A DNA stretch of 64,000 nt from Larix kaempferi (GCA_027924585.1 BSBM01000190.1:1984001-2048000); one strand, 5' to 3'. Positions 33,086-45,479 are shown, counted from the stretch's first letter. Notes: generated by a model from the sequence alone, not told the origin. Numbers and translations are program-made.

Positions 33086-34602
33086 ATGCCAGGCGAGCTG
33101 GAAACAATTGATATTAGTAGTGAAGTAAAGTCTCCCTTCATCCCGGTTGTCGTTGAAGAAGAAGTCGAGTCTGAGAGAGACGTCAATCTTGAGGCAGAAG
33201 TTGCAAACATGCCAATGGGTGCGTCGGTGATTGCCAAGAAGCATCGGGGAGGTCAACATTCTGAGTCGTCGCAGAGCAAGCGTCAACTTCGGTCCTCCAC
33301 TGCTGTGGCGGGGGAAGCTCAAGGGGAAGCAGGGCCATCTAGCTGTCGGATTGATGAGTCTACCAGATGGGAAGGACTCTAGGCCACTGATATCCCGAGG
33401 TATGTTCCCCCCCGTCAGCCCGGGGTACCTTCCTGGAAGGTGCAGAGGAATCAAAAGTATCCATTGTGGATGCCCGGCTTGTCGGTAGGAATGGAGTGCT
33501 CTGTTGACATCGAGCCAACACTGACGCATCTGAAATATGACTCCCATGATATGGTGGCGTACAAGGAGATTACGTCGGACCCTTATGAGCCAGAGTCACA
33601 ATTGAGCGGTAAGCCGGTTCCGTGTGATTGGGCGCGGGGTTTGAAACAGGCAGGCCTGCTAGGCCTTATCAATATGCCACATTTCGGATGATTGCCAGAG
33701 GTCAATGCATGTGTGAAGCAACTGTTGGCCTGCTTTCACGGCGGTATGTTATGGTTGGACGAAGCAATTCTCGTCATGGTGCACTTGATTGCAGAGATTA
33801 CCGGGTTTCCCAAGGATGGGGTCGACCCGTCGCAGTATTTCCGAGGAAAAGAGAACGACAAAAAGTCGACCGCGCAGTTGGTCAAGCGTTATGCCTTGGA
33901 GAAGGATAGTCGTGATTACCGCACCAACAGTATCAATGATAAGGCGATGCTCACCAGAACCAAGATACTTTCCTGCAAAGTGGTACGGGGTGGTCGACCC
34001 AATCAGTGTAATTCGAGAATTGTGGCATGTGCCGAGTAGTGTGCGATCGAAGTGCAGATGAACTGGTCGTTGTTTCTACTGAATCAGTTAGCGGAGGATT
34101 TCGTGGTGGTTCAAGCAGGTAAGGGCTCATTCACATATAGCTTGCTTCTGCTATTGATTGCATTTGTGGACTAGAAGGATCCCGATGTATACCAAGGTAT
34201 GGATATTGACGCCATGAAAGAGCGTCGCGGTGCGCGTTATCAGAACCTGTGGTTTGTCCGAGAACAAGAGCGGAATAGGGAATGTATATTGCTTTTCTGG
34301 TTATACTGGGAGATGCTCTGTGTGGCTGCGACAAAGGTGCCTCAATTGTTCGAAGAAACCGTAGCATAGTTTAAGACGGTCATGATGTTTGCAATCCAAC
34401 CGCATGAAATTTATGTACAAGCCCACCGCGACCCAGATAGGCAATGGTTGCTGACACCATATAAGGTGACGACGGTGGAGTTGGAGGCTATCGTGAACAA
34501 CTGGCCAGAGGAATGGCGCGAACCCATGGGGATGACGGATATTGAGGCTGGAGAACCGGCGAAAGGCCCAGATGATCGCATATCAGCGTAGGACCAGCAC
34601 AG
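33086..34602 (+). pseudogene. 3' accessory ORF of element C, N-terminal part (interrupted by D)
   Basis: Begins near ATG 33086 (MPGELETIDISSEV) and passes three or more stops and a frame change near 33700. The core matches the B protein: LINMPHFG then PEVNACVKQLLACFHGGMLW, IAEITGFPKDGVDP, YFRGKEN, NWSLFLLNQLAEDF. Near the D insertion it reads HRDPDRQWLLTPYKVTTVEL and NWPEEWREP, where B has ...RKPEWFPG... The last five bases (cacag) are the left TSD of D. The protein is the family's env-position ORF; function unknown. Confidence 0.65.
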
Positions 34603-36223
34603 TGTCACGTCCCCATTTTGACCCCCTTTTTCATTAAATCGTAAATGATGTAAATATTGATATTTAATCATGGTGAGGAGCTCAAGGCCAAGGCCCCACC
34701 ATTGATTTAGCGTTTTATGTATCGGCAATTAAAAATAGATGCCTATGGTTCTTGTGCTAGATAGGCACAATCTAAATTAAGACATCATGTAAATACGAAT
34801 TTTAATGAAAAACCCACAACTAGCTATGCAATGCAACAAAGAGATGGGGGCATGATTCTACAAGGAATAGGGAGGGAAATTATTCAAACCCTTGAGCCAA
34901 TGGTGTTAATCCATGTGTTAATGAGAAAACCCATAAACCACCAACTACCCATTTTGGGTTATGGACCCAATCATTTAATTCTTCCAGAAATTGGTTGAGG
35001 CAGTTAATTCCTTGGGAATGGAGAGGTATGGAAGCCAATTTCATGCATGGGCAAGCCATCAACCTGGGAATTCATATTTTTGCTTCTTGGGCAAGAAAAC
35101 ACCCACAAAATGGTGCCCAAAGCCATTCTTCAAGGAGGGCTTTCATCCTCTCACGCAAATAGAGACTGTTGGAAGTTACATTCACGTTTTTCATAAAAAA
35201 ATGCAGGGTTTTCCTTGCCCAAAAACTCGTTTTTGGTTTTGGATAGTAGCTGGGAAGAAGGGGCTGCGATTTGGGACCGTATGGAGGTCGTTTTGACCCA
35301 GAATTGCTGTGGGAATTTTTCCTAAAAATGATTTCTGCTTCCTGGGGTTTTCCCAAACTTTCATTGTTCATTTTTAGCCTTCCCACATTTTTCTGAAGCT
35401 CAGGGAATCATTTTCATGCTTATCACTGTACAAACGTTTTTCTCCTGTCCAACCATTGTAGTTAGCTGATTATCTGCATCCCTATTTGATTTGGAGACTG
35501 TAAGCAAGAGATTGGAGTGGTAGTGGACAGAGAGGGCTTGATAAAACCTAGTGGGGGAGATAACCTCTCAAGAAGATCAAGAGGGCTTTGGCTACTCTTC
35601 TATGCACACCCTGAGAGCACTAGATGGGGAAGGTATGGCTTGAGGGACTGTACAGCAGTGAAAAGAATACTTCCTTGTGCTGAGTGTGTAGGTATTGTGG
35701 GTGCCAAGCTAGATAGATCTTGTAAGCTTACCCCTGGCTCTGTGCTTGAGCTCACTAGCTTAGCCACTCTTCCTTTCCATTTCCTAGCAGCCTGATAAAC
35801 CCAATTGTAGATTGGCTTGGCTCATCTTGGTGTATGCTTGGCTATGTGTGAGTCTGTTGTTCCCTAATTCCTTGTAGAGATCATGCCCAGCTCGGGGGTG
35901 GCTGTGTGTTGAGATATTGATGATCACAAATGGCCTATGGTTGGGTGGAACGTTGCAGTTGCATAGCCAGTTGCTTGGGACTACTTTGCTATAAGATAAG
36001 TACTCTCTTGTGTTAACTTTGCATTTATTTATTTGATGAATATCTTGAATGTATGATGGATGTGTTACCGAAATTATTTCCGCTGTGTTTTTCTTATAAT
36101 TATACATTTCATATTTTCTTTTATATTATGTGAATGCTTATTTAAAAGCTCATGGGGCTAGATGCCCGATTTTAGCATCACGATCCTCTCCATCGCACTC
36201 GTATGATGGGAGGGGATGTGACA
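34603..36223 (+). repeat. 5' LTR of element D
   Basis: 1,621 bases, starts TGTCACGTCCCC and ends GGGATGTGACA, with matching terminal inverted repeats. It is nearly identical to 42412-44031. Confidence 0.95.
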
Positions 36224-36226
36224 GAA

Positions 36227-36240
36227 TGGTATCAGAGCTG
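36227..36240 (+). other. Primer-binding site of element D (tRNA-iMet)
   Basis: TGGTATCAGAGCTG, three bases after the LTR end; complementary to the 3' end of plant initiator-Met tRNA. Confidence 0.92.
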
Positions 36241-36419
36241 CTGGTTGCAGCATTGGACCTCTATGGGCCAAATCCAATTACAGTTACATGGGAAGGTCCC
36301 TTCCTGATCACCACAGGTCTCAGCCTCGGGCCTAAACTAGTTAAGTTGGATAGTTTGCAGAGGTAAGATCACCTCCTGCTGAGCAGCAGTCATCACAGGA
36401 AGAAGAAAAGAAGAATCCA
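36241..36419 (+). other. Leader of element D, upstream of minisatellite
   Basis: Short unique leader stretch. No supported gene. Confidence 0.5.
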
Positions 36420-37300
36420 AAATTGTTTTAAGTGTTTTTGAAAAATTTCGTTTAAGTCTGTTTCGGGAAGAACTCGGAAGTCTTCGCCGCAACGGCGGGA
36501 GAACTCGCCAAATTGACCCGAAACAGCGGAAAAATTTTCTAAGTGTTCGGCGTCGAAAGGAAATTTTCGGAAGGATTCAGCGAATTGCCCTGAAACTATG
36601 GAAGGATTCCGCAAGTTGTTCCGCAACGCGGAAGAATTCGGCAAATCGCCCCACAATTGCGAAAGGATTCGGCAAATCGCCCCGCAAATTGCGGAAGGAT
36701 TCGGCAAATCACCCCGTAATTGCGGAAGGATTCGGCAAATCGCCCCGCAATTGTGAAAGGATTCGGCAAATCGCCCCGCAACTACGGAAAGAATTTCCAA
36801 ATGTCTTCTGCAACTGCGGAAAGAATTTCCAAATGTCTTCCGAAAACTGCGGAAAGAATTATCTTCCGAAAATTGCGGAAAGAATTCTCTTCCGAAAACT
36901 ACGGAAAGAATTCTCTTCCGAAAACTGCGGAAAGAATTTCCAAATGTCTTCCGCAACTGCGGAACGAATTTCCAAATGTCTTCCGAAAACTACGGAAAGA
37001 ATTTCCAAATTTCTTCTGCGACTGTGGAAAGAATTTCCAAATGTCTTCCGCAACTGCGGAAATAATTTCCAAATGTCTTCCGAAAACTGCGGAAAGAATT
37101 CTCTTCTGAAAACTGCGGAAAGAATTCTCTTACGAAAATTGCGGAAAGAATTTCCAAATGTCTTCCGCAACTGCGGAAAGAATTTCCAAATGTCTTCCGA
37201 AAACTGTGGAAAGAATTCTCTTCCGAAAACTACGGAAAGAATTTCCAAATGTCTTCCGAAATTGCGGAAGAACTCCAAAAGTTGGCCCGAAACAGGTCGG
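36420..37300 (+). repeat. Compound minisatellite with hairpin units in the leader of element D
   Basis: Degenerate units to about 36630, then three unit types. About five copies of a 31-bp unit (GGATTCGGCAAATCGCCCCG) occupy 36629-36783. About ten copies of a 31-33 bp unit (GAATTTCCAAATGTCTTCCG) and about six of a 26-bp unit (GAATTCTCTTCCGAAAACTG) are interleaved to 37270. Unit joints read TTCCGCAACTGCGGAA, an inverted repeat with a 4-base loop. The periodicity keeps frames open on both strands; I do not regard these as genes. Confidence 0.9.
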
Positions 37301-37724
37301 AAGAACTCGCAGAGTTGCTCCAAAACAAGGAATTTCAGCCAGTTTTCAGGGAGATTTTCAGGTGTCGAAAATGGAAAAATTGCCATGGAACTTATGCACC
37401 AGATTGCGCGAAATGGAAGGATTTACAAAAAAAAATAAAAATGAGGGCGATGCCCTCGACCCGCCCTGCAGTGGCAAGCCCCCTTGACCCCCGTCGTCCC
37501 CCCCTCATATGTCGTTGATTGTGAGAAAATTCTATGATTTGACAAATTGTCAATACAACATTTTCCCACGTGCATGAAGTAATTTATGAATTTCTGAGAA
37601 TATAATGCAGCTAACAATTGTGTGGATGAACACATTTTGAAGAATCACAGTTACATCAAGGCAGCACTCTAGATAGTACAGTTGGAAAGTTTTGGATCTC
37701 GGTTGGGCCAAGAAAATCAATATC
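37301..37724 (+). other. Leader of element D, downstream of minisatellite
   Basis: 424 bases between repeats and gag ATG with a C-rich stretch (37450-37505). No ORF that I can support. Confidence 0.5.
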
Positions 37725-38990
37725 ATGGATGATGCACAGGATCCCTATGAGCCTAATACAGATGCCATGGGGGAGAACATACATGTTGAGAATGCTGAAA
37801 CATAATCTAATGGGAGAAGAAATCAAGAGACTCCTCCAGGTATTGCAGCCACCATGAGAATCCTAAGGGTGGAATTGAAAAGTTGTAGGGAAGATAATGA
37901 AAGGATGATTAAAGCTCAGGAAGAACAAAATCAGTTGAATGCAGCCATGCTACAGAGTTTGACAGACATCCAAAGGCAAATAAACTCTGGGCATCAGACA
38001 TCAAATCTAGAAAGGGGTGGGAGTAGTTCTAGGAGGAATTCCCGCAATAGAGCCAGTAGCCCAAGAAGAGTTTCTACAGACAGAACATATACTCCAAAAA
38101 TATCTTCTAATGAATCATCTGACTCTAAAGAATCCATTGAGAGTTCAAGCTCTTCGTCTCGCAGAAGCAAGAGGAAGAGGCACTACAAGAACAATTCACA
38201 TGGGGAATTTAAGAAGGCGAAACCTCCTACATTTGATGGAGAGATAAATTCTGGTCAAGAAGCTGAAGCTTGGCTTCTTGGGATGAGAAAGTATTTCCAA
38301 GTCCAAGACTACTCAGAAAATATGAAGGCAAGGGTAGCCATCTTCAACGTGAATGGAAGAGCATCTATATGGTGGGAACACATCAGGCAAGTGAAGAAGA
38401 TCAATGAAAGGAAGATTGTGTGGAAGCAGTTCAAGAAATACTTCAAGCAGAAGTACCTCTCTGACAGGTACTATGATGATAAGATCAAAGAGTTCCATGA
38501 GCTGAGATTGGGGCAATTGAGCATGGAAGAATATGCAAACAAATTCTTGGAGCTGCTAAGATATGTCAGGTACATTCGAGATGATAAGGTGAAAATTCAG
38601 CGTTTCCTAAGTGGACTGCCCCAGTCATATAAAGACAGAATTGAGTTCGATGAACCTCAAACTCTAGAGGAGGCCATAAGAAAGGCCAAGTATTGCTTTG
38701 ATCAGAACAGAAGCAAACCAGAATTCCATAAGGCATGGAAGGATAGGAAAAACGAAAGGTTTGATCAAAGGAAGAAGGGGTTCAAGCCTCCTCAATTCTG
38801 GAATCAGCAAAGGCAACCATCACAGGTTGTGACTAAGCCAACTAGGATGATGGGAGACAAGCCAAGAGATCCAAAGGAGCCAAGAGAACCACTTCAATGT
38901 TGGGGTTGTGGAGGAGACCACATGCTTAGAAACTGACCACATCGGAATGGGAATCCAAATCAAGTTCATAACATCCAAGGAGCTGAAACT
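37725..38990 (+). pseudogene. gag of element D
   Basis: ATG at 37725 (MDDAQDPYEPNTD) is in frame with the whole gag-pol. A TAA at 37803-37805 cuts it after 26 codons, and an internal ATG at 37854 restarts a 360-codon stretch. An N-terminal coiled coil is followed by a Ser/Arg-rich linker (38020-38190), then a capsid with PPTFDGEINSGQEAEAWLLG, WWEHIR, FKKYFKQKYL, FLSGLPQSY and TLEEAI. A single zinc knuckle starts CWGCGGDHMLRN, but its last Cys codon is TGA (38934-38936). Gag forms the particle and binds RNA. Confidence 0.92.
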
Positions 38991-39440
38991 GTGGGTCAAG
39001 TGGCAAGGACAATCCCTAGAATCTATGCAGCTCTAGACAACCGCCAGGCAGATCATCAGTCAACTGTGGTTGAAGTTGAAGGTAATATTGCTAAGCAATC
39101 TGTTTCTATTTTGATTGATCCTGGATCTACTCATAGTTATGTCACTCCTAGAATTGTTGAGATTTGTGATTTTAAGAAATTAAAGCATAGTAAATCATGG
39201 TTAGTTCAACTAGCCACTGGAACCAAGAGAAAAGTTAGTGAAATAGTAGAGAAATGTCCATTAGAGATGGATAGGCTATTTACTTATGCAGATCTGAACA
39301 TTTTACCATTGGGTTCCTATGATATTCTCATTGGAATGGATTGGTTAGAAGCACACAGGGTTAAACTTGACTGCTACAATAAGACATTTGAATGCATGGA
39401 CTAAGAAGGAAACCCGAGGGTTGTAAAAGGAATTCCAAAG
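38991..39440 (+). pseudogene. Protease of element D
   Basis: Same frame. The retropepsin motif is ILIDPGSTHSYVTP (DPG rather than DSG or DTG), followed by the ILIGMDWLEAH flap end. A TAA at 39402-39404 separates it from RT. It cleaves the polyprotein. Confidence 0.9.
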
Positions 39441-42383
39441 GTGACTTCTGTTAGACAGGTTTCAGCCATGCAGCTGAAGAAGTTCTGTAGGAAGGGATGT
39501 CAATTGTATGCAGCCCACATTTTAGAGGCAGCAGAGAATGAAACTCTTAAATTGGAGGACTATCATGTATTGCAAGAATTCAGGGATGTTTTTCCTAATG
39601 AGATTCCAGGACTTCCTCCAAAGAGAGACATTGACTTTACAATTGAACTTGTGCCAGGAGCGGCACCAGTGTCTAAGACACCCTACAGGATGAGTACACT
39701 GGAATTTCTAGAATTGAAAATGCAATTACAAGAGTTGCTGGAAAAGAAATATATTAGGCCAAGTGTGTCCCCGTGGGGAGCACCTGTTCTATTTGTGAAA
39801 AAGAAAGATGGAACACTCAGGTTATGTATTGACTACAGGCAGTTGAACAAAGTCACTGTGAAGAACAAATACCTATTGCCCCGAATTGATGACCTTTTTG
39901 ACCAAATGAGAGGAGCAAAGGTATTTTCAAAGATTGACTTGAGGTCTGGTTACCATCAGGTAAGAATCAAAGAAGAAGATATTCATAAGATAGCCTTTAG
40001 AACAAGGTATGGACACTATGAGTTTGTAGTCGTACCATTCGGTCTCACAAATGCACTAGCTACATTCATGTGTCTCATGAATAATGTTCTTAGCAAGTAT
40101 TTGGACAAGTTTGTTCTTGTATTCCTAGACGACATTCTCATCTATTCTAAGAATGAAGAAGAGCATGAAGAACATTTGGGAATGACAATGCAATTACTAA
40201 GGGAGCATAAGCTATATGCAAAGTTGAGAAAATGTGACTTTTATAAAGATAGAATTCATTATTTGGGTCACATCATCTCCGACGAAGGAATATCTGTAGA
40301 CCCTGAGAAGATTGAAGCCATTATGAATTGGCCAACTCCAAGGAATGTGACTGATGTGAGATCTTTTATGGGCCTTGCTGGTTACTACAGGAGGTTTAAC
40401 GAAGGATTCTCCAAAGTTGCAAACCCGATCACTTCTTTGCAAAAGAAGGGGATAAAGTTTGAATGGTCACCAAGATGTGAGGAAAGTTTTCAACGGTTGA
40501 AGAATCTTCTTACAAGTGCACCAATTTTGAAAATTGCAGACCCAAAAAAAGACTTTGTGGTGTGTACCGATGCATGCAATCAAGGACTTGGAGAAGTTCT
40601 TATGCAAGACAACCACGTGATATGCTATGAGTCAAGAAAGTTGAAGGAGCATGAGAAGAACTATGCTACTCATGATATAGAACTTGCTGCCATAGTACAT
40701 GCTTTAAAGATGTGGAGGCATTACTTAATGGGAAGAAAATTTGAGTTAAGGATAGACCATTGTGGTCTGAAATACTTGTTTGGTCAGCCAACTTTAAATG
40801 CTAGGAAAGCTAGATGGTTGAAATTTTCGTGTGAATTTGATTTTGAAATCAAACACATAAAAGGGAAAGAAAACAAGGTGGTTGATGCAATCAGTAGGAA
40901 GGTACATGAAATGTATGTGGCAGCACTTAGTACTTGCCAACCAAATTTGAGGCAGCAGATTGTTAACCATATTGTTGAGGATGAAGTGTACGTGCAGATA
41001 AAGGACAAATTGCAGCAGCAAGACCTTGGCAAGAAGTATGAAGGCTATCATTTGGAAGAAGGCGGACTTCTTACTTATAAGAATAGAGTCTATATTCCAA
41101 ATGCGGCAGATTTGAGGAGGATTGTTATGGATGAAATCCATAAAGCTCCATACTCTGGTCACCCAGGATATCAGAAAGCAAGAAAATATTATTTCTGGCC
41201 AGGGATGAAGAAGGATGTCATTGAATGCATTTCTAAGTGCATGAAATGTCAGCAGGTGAAGGTTGAACACCAACACCCCGTAGGTTTATTGCACCCAGTG
41301 CCAATTCCAGAATGGAAATGGGAAATAATTTCCATGGATTTTATTACGGGATTTCCAATGACTATGAGACAACATGATTCCATCATGGTTATGGTGGACA
41401 ATTTAACAAAGGCAGCACATTTCATACTGGTTAAGTCCACACATAAAATCGATGCCATTGCAAATATTTTCATGAAGGAAATTTTCAGATTACATGGGTT
41501 GCCTAAGGCAATCATTTCTTACAGGGATACCAAGTTCACTTCCAATTTTTGGAAAGGTCTCTTTGCAGATTTGGGTACACAGTTGAACTTTAGCACCGCG
41601 TACCATCCTCAAACAGACAAGCAAACAGAAAGAGTAAATCAGGTGCTTGAAGACATGCTTCGCATGTATGTAATGGACAAGCCATCCAAGTGGGAGGATT
41701 ATCTACACCTGGTAGAGTTTGCATATAATAATGGGCAACAAGAATCATTGGGAATGAGTCCATATGAGGCTTTGTATGGCAAAAGGTGTAGGACACCAGT
41801 GACTTGGGACAATCCAGTGAACAGAATTGTACTTGGGCCAGAATTGCTTAAGGAAATGGAACAAGAGGTTGCCAAGATCCGGCAAAATTTAAGAGTAGCC
41901 CAGAATAGACACAAAATCTATGCAGATAAGCATAGGATCCATAGGGAATTCAGTGTTGGGGATCATGTGTATCTTAGAGTGACGCCAAGGAAGGGTTCCT
42001 TGAAGCTTGGGAGTTGTGCCAAGCTATCACCTAGATATTGTGGGCCATTTGAAATGCTTAAAAGAATAGAGCCAGTTGCATATAGACTTGCATTGCCTGC
42101 TAGCACTAAAGCTCATAATGTTTTTCATGTCTCTTTACTTAAGAAATATGTACATGATCCTAACCATGTGATTAATTGGGATGTGATCCGGGTGGAACCC
42201 GAGGGAGAATTCCAAAATGATCCATTGCGCATCCTAGACAGGAAGGTAACATTGCTCCGGAACCGAGCCATCGGACAGGTACAGGTGCAATAGAAGCACT
42301 ACGGTCCCGATGAGGCTACATGGGAGCTAGAGGATTCCATGAGGGTGGCGTATCCATTTTTGTTTAGTTTTGATGAGCACTGA
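39441..42383 (+). pseudogene. RT, RNase H, integrase and chromodomain-like tail of element D
   Basis: 950 open codons. [53 protein letters not shown], catalytic FLDDILIYS. RNase [40 protein letters not shown]. Integrase: a HPGYQ...CMKCQQVK zinc region, core start [10 protein letters not shown], then IISYRDTKF, where the expected catalytic Asp is Tyr (TAC at 41520-41522), and [14 protein letters not shown] with its Glu. C-terminus: [16 protein letters not shown] and [16 protein letters not shown] at 42291-42293 stands where a chromodomain Trp is expected. The frame then runs through HYGPDEATWELED to a stop at 42381-42383. The ATWE motif and tail indicate a chromovirus. Confidence 0.95.
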
Positions 42384-42398
42384 GGACAATGCTGATGT

Positions 42399-42411
42399 AA
42401 GGGGAGGGGAA
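42399..42411 (+). other. Polypurine tract of element D
   Basis: AAGGGGAGGGGAA directly before the 3' LTR; it primes plus-strand synthesis. Confidence 0.92.
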
Positions 42412-44031
42412 TGTCACGTCCCCATTTTGACCCCCTTTTTCATTAAATCGTAAAGGATGTAAATATTGATATTTAATCATGGTGAGGAGCTCAAGGCCAA
42501 GGCCCCACCATTGATTTAGCGTTTTATGTATCGGCAATTAAAAATAGATGCCTATGGTTCTTGTGCTAGATAGGCACAATGTAAATTAAGACATCATGTA
42601 AATACGAATTTTAATGAAAAACCCACAACTAGCTATGCAATGCAACAAAGAGATGGGGGCATGATTCTACAAGGAATAGGGAGGGAAATTATTCAAACCC
42701 TTGAGCCAATGGTGTTGATCCATGTGTCAATGAGAAAACCCATAAACCACCAACTACCCATTTTGGGTTATGGACCCAATCATTTAATTCTTCCAGAAAT
42801 TGGTTGAGGCAATTAATGCCTTGGGAATGGAGAGGTATGGAAGCCAATTTCGTGCATGGGCAAGCCATCAATCTGGGAATTCGTAATTTTGCTTCTTGGG
42901 CAAGAAAACACCCACGAAATGGTGCCCAAAGCCATTCCTCAAGGAGGGCTTTCATCCTCTCACGCAGATAGAGACTTCTAGAAGTTACATTCACGTTTTT
43001 CATCAAAAACGCAGGGTTTTCCTTGCCCAAAAACTCATTTTTGGTTTTGGACAGTAGCTGGGAAGAAGGGGCTGCGATTTGGGACCGTATGGAGGTCGTT
43101 TTGACCCAGAATTGCCATGGGCATTTTTCCTAAAAACGATTTCTGCTTCCTGGGGTTTTTCCAAACCTCCATTGTTCATTTTTAGCCTTCCCACGTTTTT
43201 CTGAAGCTCAGGGAATCATTTTCATGCTTATCACTGTACAAACGTTTTTCTCCTATCCAACCATTGTAGTTAGCTAATTATATGCATCCCTGTTTGATTT
43301 GGAGACTGTAAGCAAGAGATTGGAGTGGTAGTGGACAGAGAGGGCTTGACAAAACCTAGTGGGGGAGATAACCTCTCAAGAAGATCAAGAGGGCTTTGGC
43401 TACTCTTCTATGCACACCCTGAGAGCACTAGATGGGGAAGGTATGGCTTGAGGGACTGTACAGCAGTGAAAAGAATACTTCCTTGTGCTGGGTGTGTAGG
43501 TATTGTGGGTGCCAATCTAGATAGATCTTGTAAGCTTACCCCTGGCTCTGTGCTTGAGCTCACTAGCTTAGCCACTCTTCCTTTCCATTTCCTAGCAGCC
43601 TGATAAACCCAATTGTAGATTGGCTTGGCTCATCTTGGTGTATGCTTGGCTATGTGTGAGTCTGTTGTTCCCTAATTCCTTGTAGAGATCATGCCCAGCT
43701 CGGGGGTGGCCGTGTGTTGAGATATTGATGATCACAACTGGCCTATGGTTGGTTGGAACGTTGCAGTTGCATAGCCAGTTGCTTCGGACTACTTTGTTAT
43801 AAGATAAGTACTCTCTTGTGTTAACTTTGCATTTATTTATTTGATGAATATCTTGAATGTATGATGGATGTGTTACCGAAATTATTTCCGCTGTGTTTTT
43901 CTTATAATTATACATTTCATATGTTCTTTTATATTATGTGAATGCTTATTTAAAAGCTCATGGGGCTAGATGCCCAGTTTTAGCATCACGATCCTCTCCA
44001 TCACACTTGTATGATGGGAGGGGACGTGACA
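42412..44031 (+). repeat. 3' LTR of element D
   Basis: 1,620 bases matching the 5' LTR, with scattered substitutions. It ends GGACGTGACA and is followed by the TSD cacag. Confidence 0.95.
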
Positions 44032-45447
44032 CACAGTCATCATGATTCCGATCAAGAATCCATAAAGACACAGACAGATGACGACAGTGACCAGGCCCTT
44101 GAAGAAAACAGAACAAAAAGGCACCAGGACCCTGCGACAATCAGTGGGCTGCCCCTGTCAACGGAAGCGCAGTTGGGCCAACTCATAAAAGCAATCATTG
44201 ATGCATCCACCGCAGCGGCTCACAAGATGACAATGAAGACATATGAAGGTTTCCATGCGCTCACTGCTCGTATGGACTCGTTGTGTGATATGGTTTCGCG
44301 GAAGGCACCTGAAGAAGCAGTGGCACCGCCAATTGGCACAATCAGCACCGAGCCGCGGGTCAGGAATGTGGAGATTCCCCTGACTGCGATTATGACTCAC
44401 GATGAGGCTGTGAACGCCTTGCTGCAGCATTTGAAGAAGGTGACGATCAATGTTAACGCGTTGCCAGCGCAAGGATTGACAACTATGCAGACGGTCGCTA
44501 GCCGAGAAATGGCGGACCGAATGCATGAGATTAGTGACAAGTGTATGCAGTTGCAGGAGCGCAAGACAGCTCCATAAGAAGCCATTGCAGATTGAACAGG
44601 AAGGGTTGCTACAACGCGGCAGGCTGTGGATGAGCTAGAAGCGGACATCAAGAAAGAACGAGCTGAGAAGGCTCAAGAGATTGAAGAACTGAAAAAAGAA
44701 CAGGACCACCTCATCGCGGAGAAGGCCCATATGTGGGATGACAGTGTGCGGGTAGACCGGGCCATTGCGGAGGCTTATCACTATGTACCGGAGCCCACTG
44801 AAGGGTTGGATATGCTTCAACGTGTGCAGCAACTGGGGCTACCATTGTCCAGTTGCGGCATGAGAATCAAGAGTTAAAAGCTCAGGTGAATCCCGATACA
44901 CCTCAAGCCGAAGTGGACGACCGCAAACGAGCTATTAAGGAGATAGCAACGCAGCTGGTGAAGCTGGAAACAGCAGCAACAAAGCTCACAGCCGACACTG
45001 TGCAATTTTGAGGATGAATTGTTCAGGATGAGCAGATTGAACAGCTAATGAAGTCTCAACAGGAAGCAGAGGGGCAGTTGGCGACGCTGAAGGCAACGAT
45101 GCGCACAATGCCACCCATGGAGCAGGTTACCAAGTCTGTGGACTTAAAAGAGCTGCAACAGCGCGTCGCCAAGGCCGACGAGCGACAGAAGAAGCACATT
45201 GCGTAGCTGGAGGAGTTCCAGGATGTTGGTGGTCTGTTCATGACAAAGGCTGGCGAAGTCCTCGAGGCAGTGCAGGGACATCGTCAACAAGTGGTCGCGA
45301 AGCTTACCGAGCACCCATCGCCCCAGGATGTCCTTGACAGTCAGGAGGCGGCCAGGGCAGCAAAGGAAATGGTGACGACAGTCGAGCAGCAGTATGAGGG
45401 TTTCAAAGTCAAGACCACAGAGTACACTATGTCCTGTTGACGTGGCT
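44032..45447 (+). pseudogene. 3' accessory ORF of element C, C-terminal coiled-coil part
   Basis: Resumes after the D right TSD (cacag). A 188-codon frame has an acidic stretch (TQTDDDSDQALEENRTKR), then heptad-like helices. After stops at 44575 and 44593 and frame changes, further coiled coil follows (LEADIKKERAEKAQEIEELK; EAARAAKEMVTTVEQQYEGF), ending at a stop near 45440. Composition (Glu, Lys, Gln, Leu, Ala) and position match the C-terminal half of the B ORF, although residue identity is lower than in pol. Long coiled coils usually mediate self-assembly or partner binding; the partner is unknown. Confidence 0.6.
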
Positions 45448-45463
45448 CGAGGGAGAGCCACAA

Positions 45464-45479
45464 GATTGTGTTGGGGGCC
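45464..45479 (+). other. Polypurine tract of element C
   Basis: GATTGTGTTGGGGGCC before the LTR start TATTGG. It aligns with the B tract GTGTTAGGGGCA, including the upstream GCCACA, which fixes the LTR start at 45480. Confidence 0.55.

Larger units (their letters stand above)
34603..44031 (+). mobile_element. Gypsy element D (chromovirus-like), full length
   Basis: 9.4 kb with LTRs 34603-36223 and 42412-44031, a perfect TSD cacag (34598-34602 and 44032-44036), a tRNA-iMet primer site, a leader with a hairpin minisatellite, one gag-pol frame (37725-42383) and a strong polypurine tract. The LTRs differ by roughly 2-3% by eye, so it is one of the younger insertions. Four in-frame stops and a catalytic change in integrase make it defective. 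Confidence 0.95.

Noticed and set aside
36393-37518. Long overlapping ORFs on both strands (up to about 249 codons) in the leader of element D
   Set aside because: They are products of the 26-33 bp tandem repeat, whose units lack stops in several frames. Repeated peptides on both strands and no homology show they are not genes.
45469-45479. TGTTGGGGGCC as the start of the C 3' LTR
   Set aside because: It gives canonical TG ends, but the 5' LTR lacks these 11 bases, the TSD fits only from TATTGG, and the string aligns with the polypurine tract of element B.
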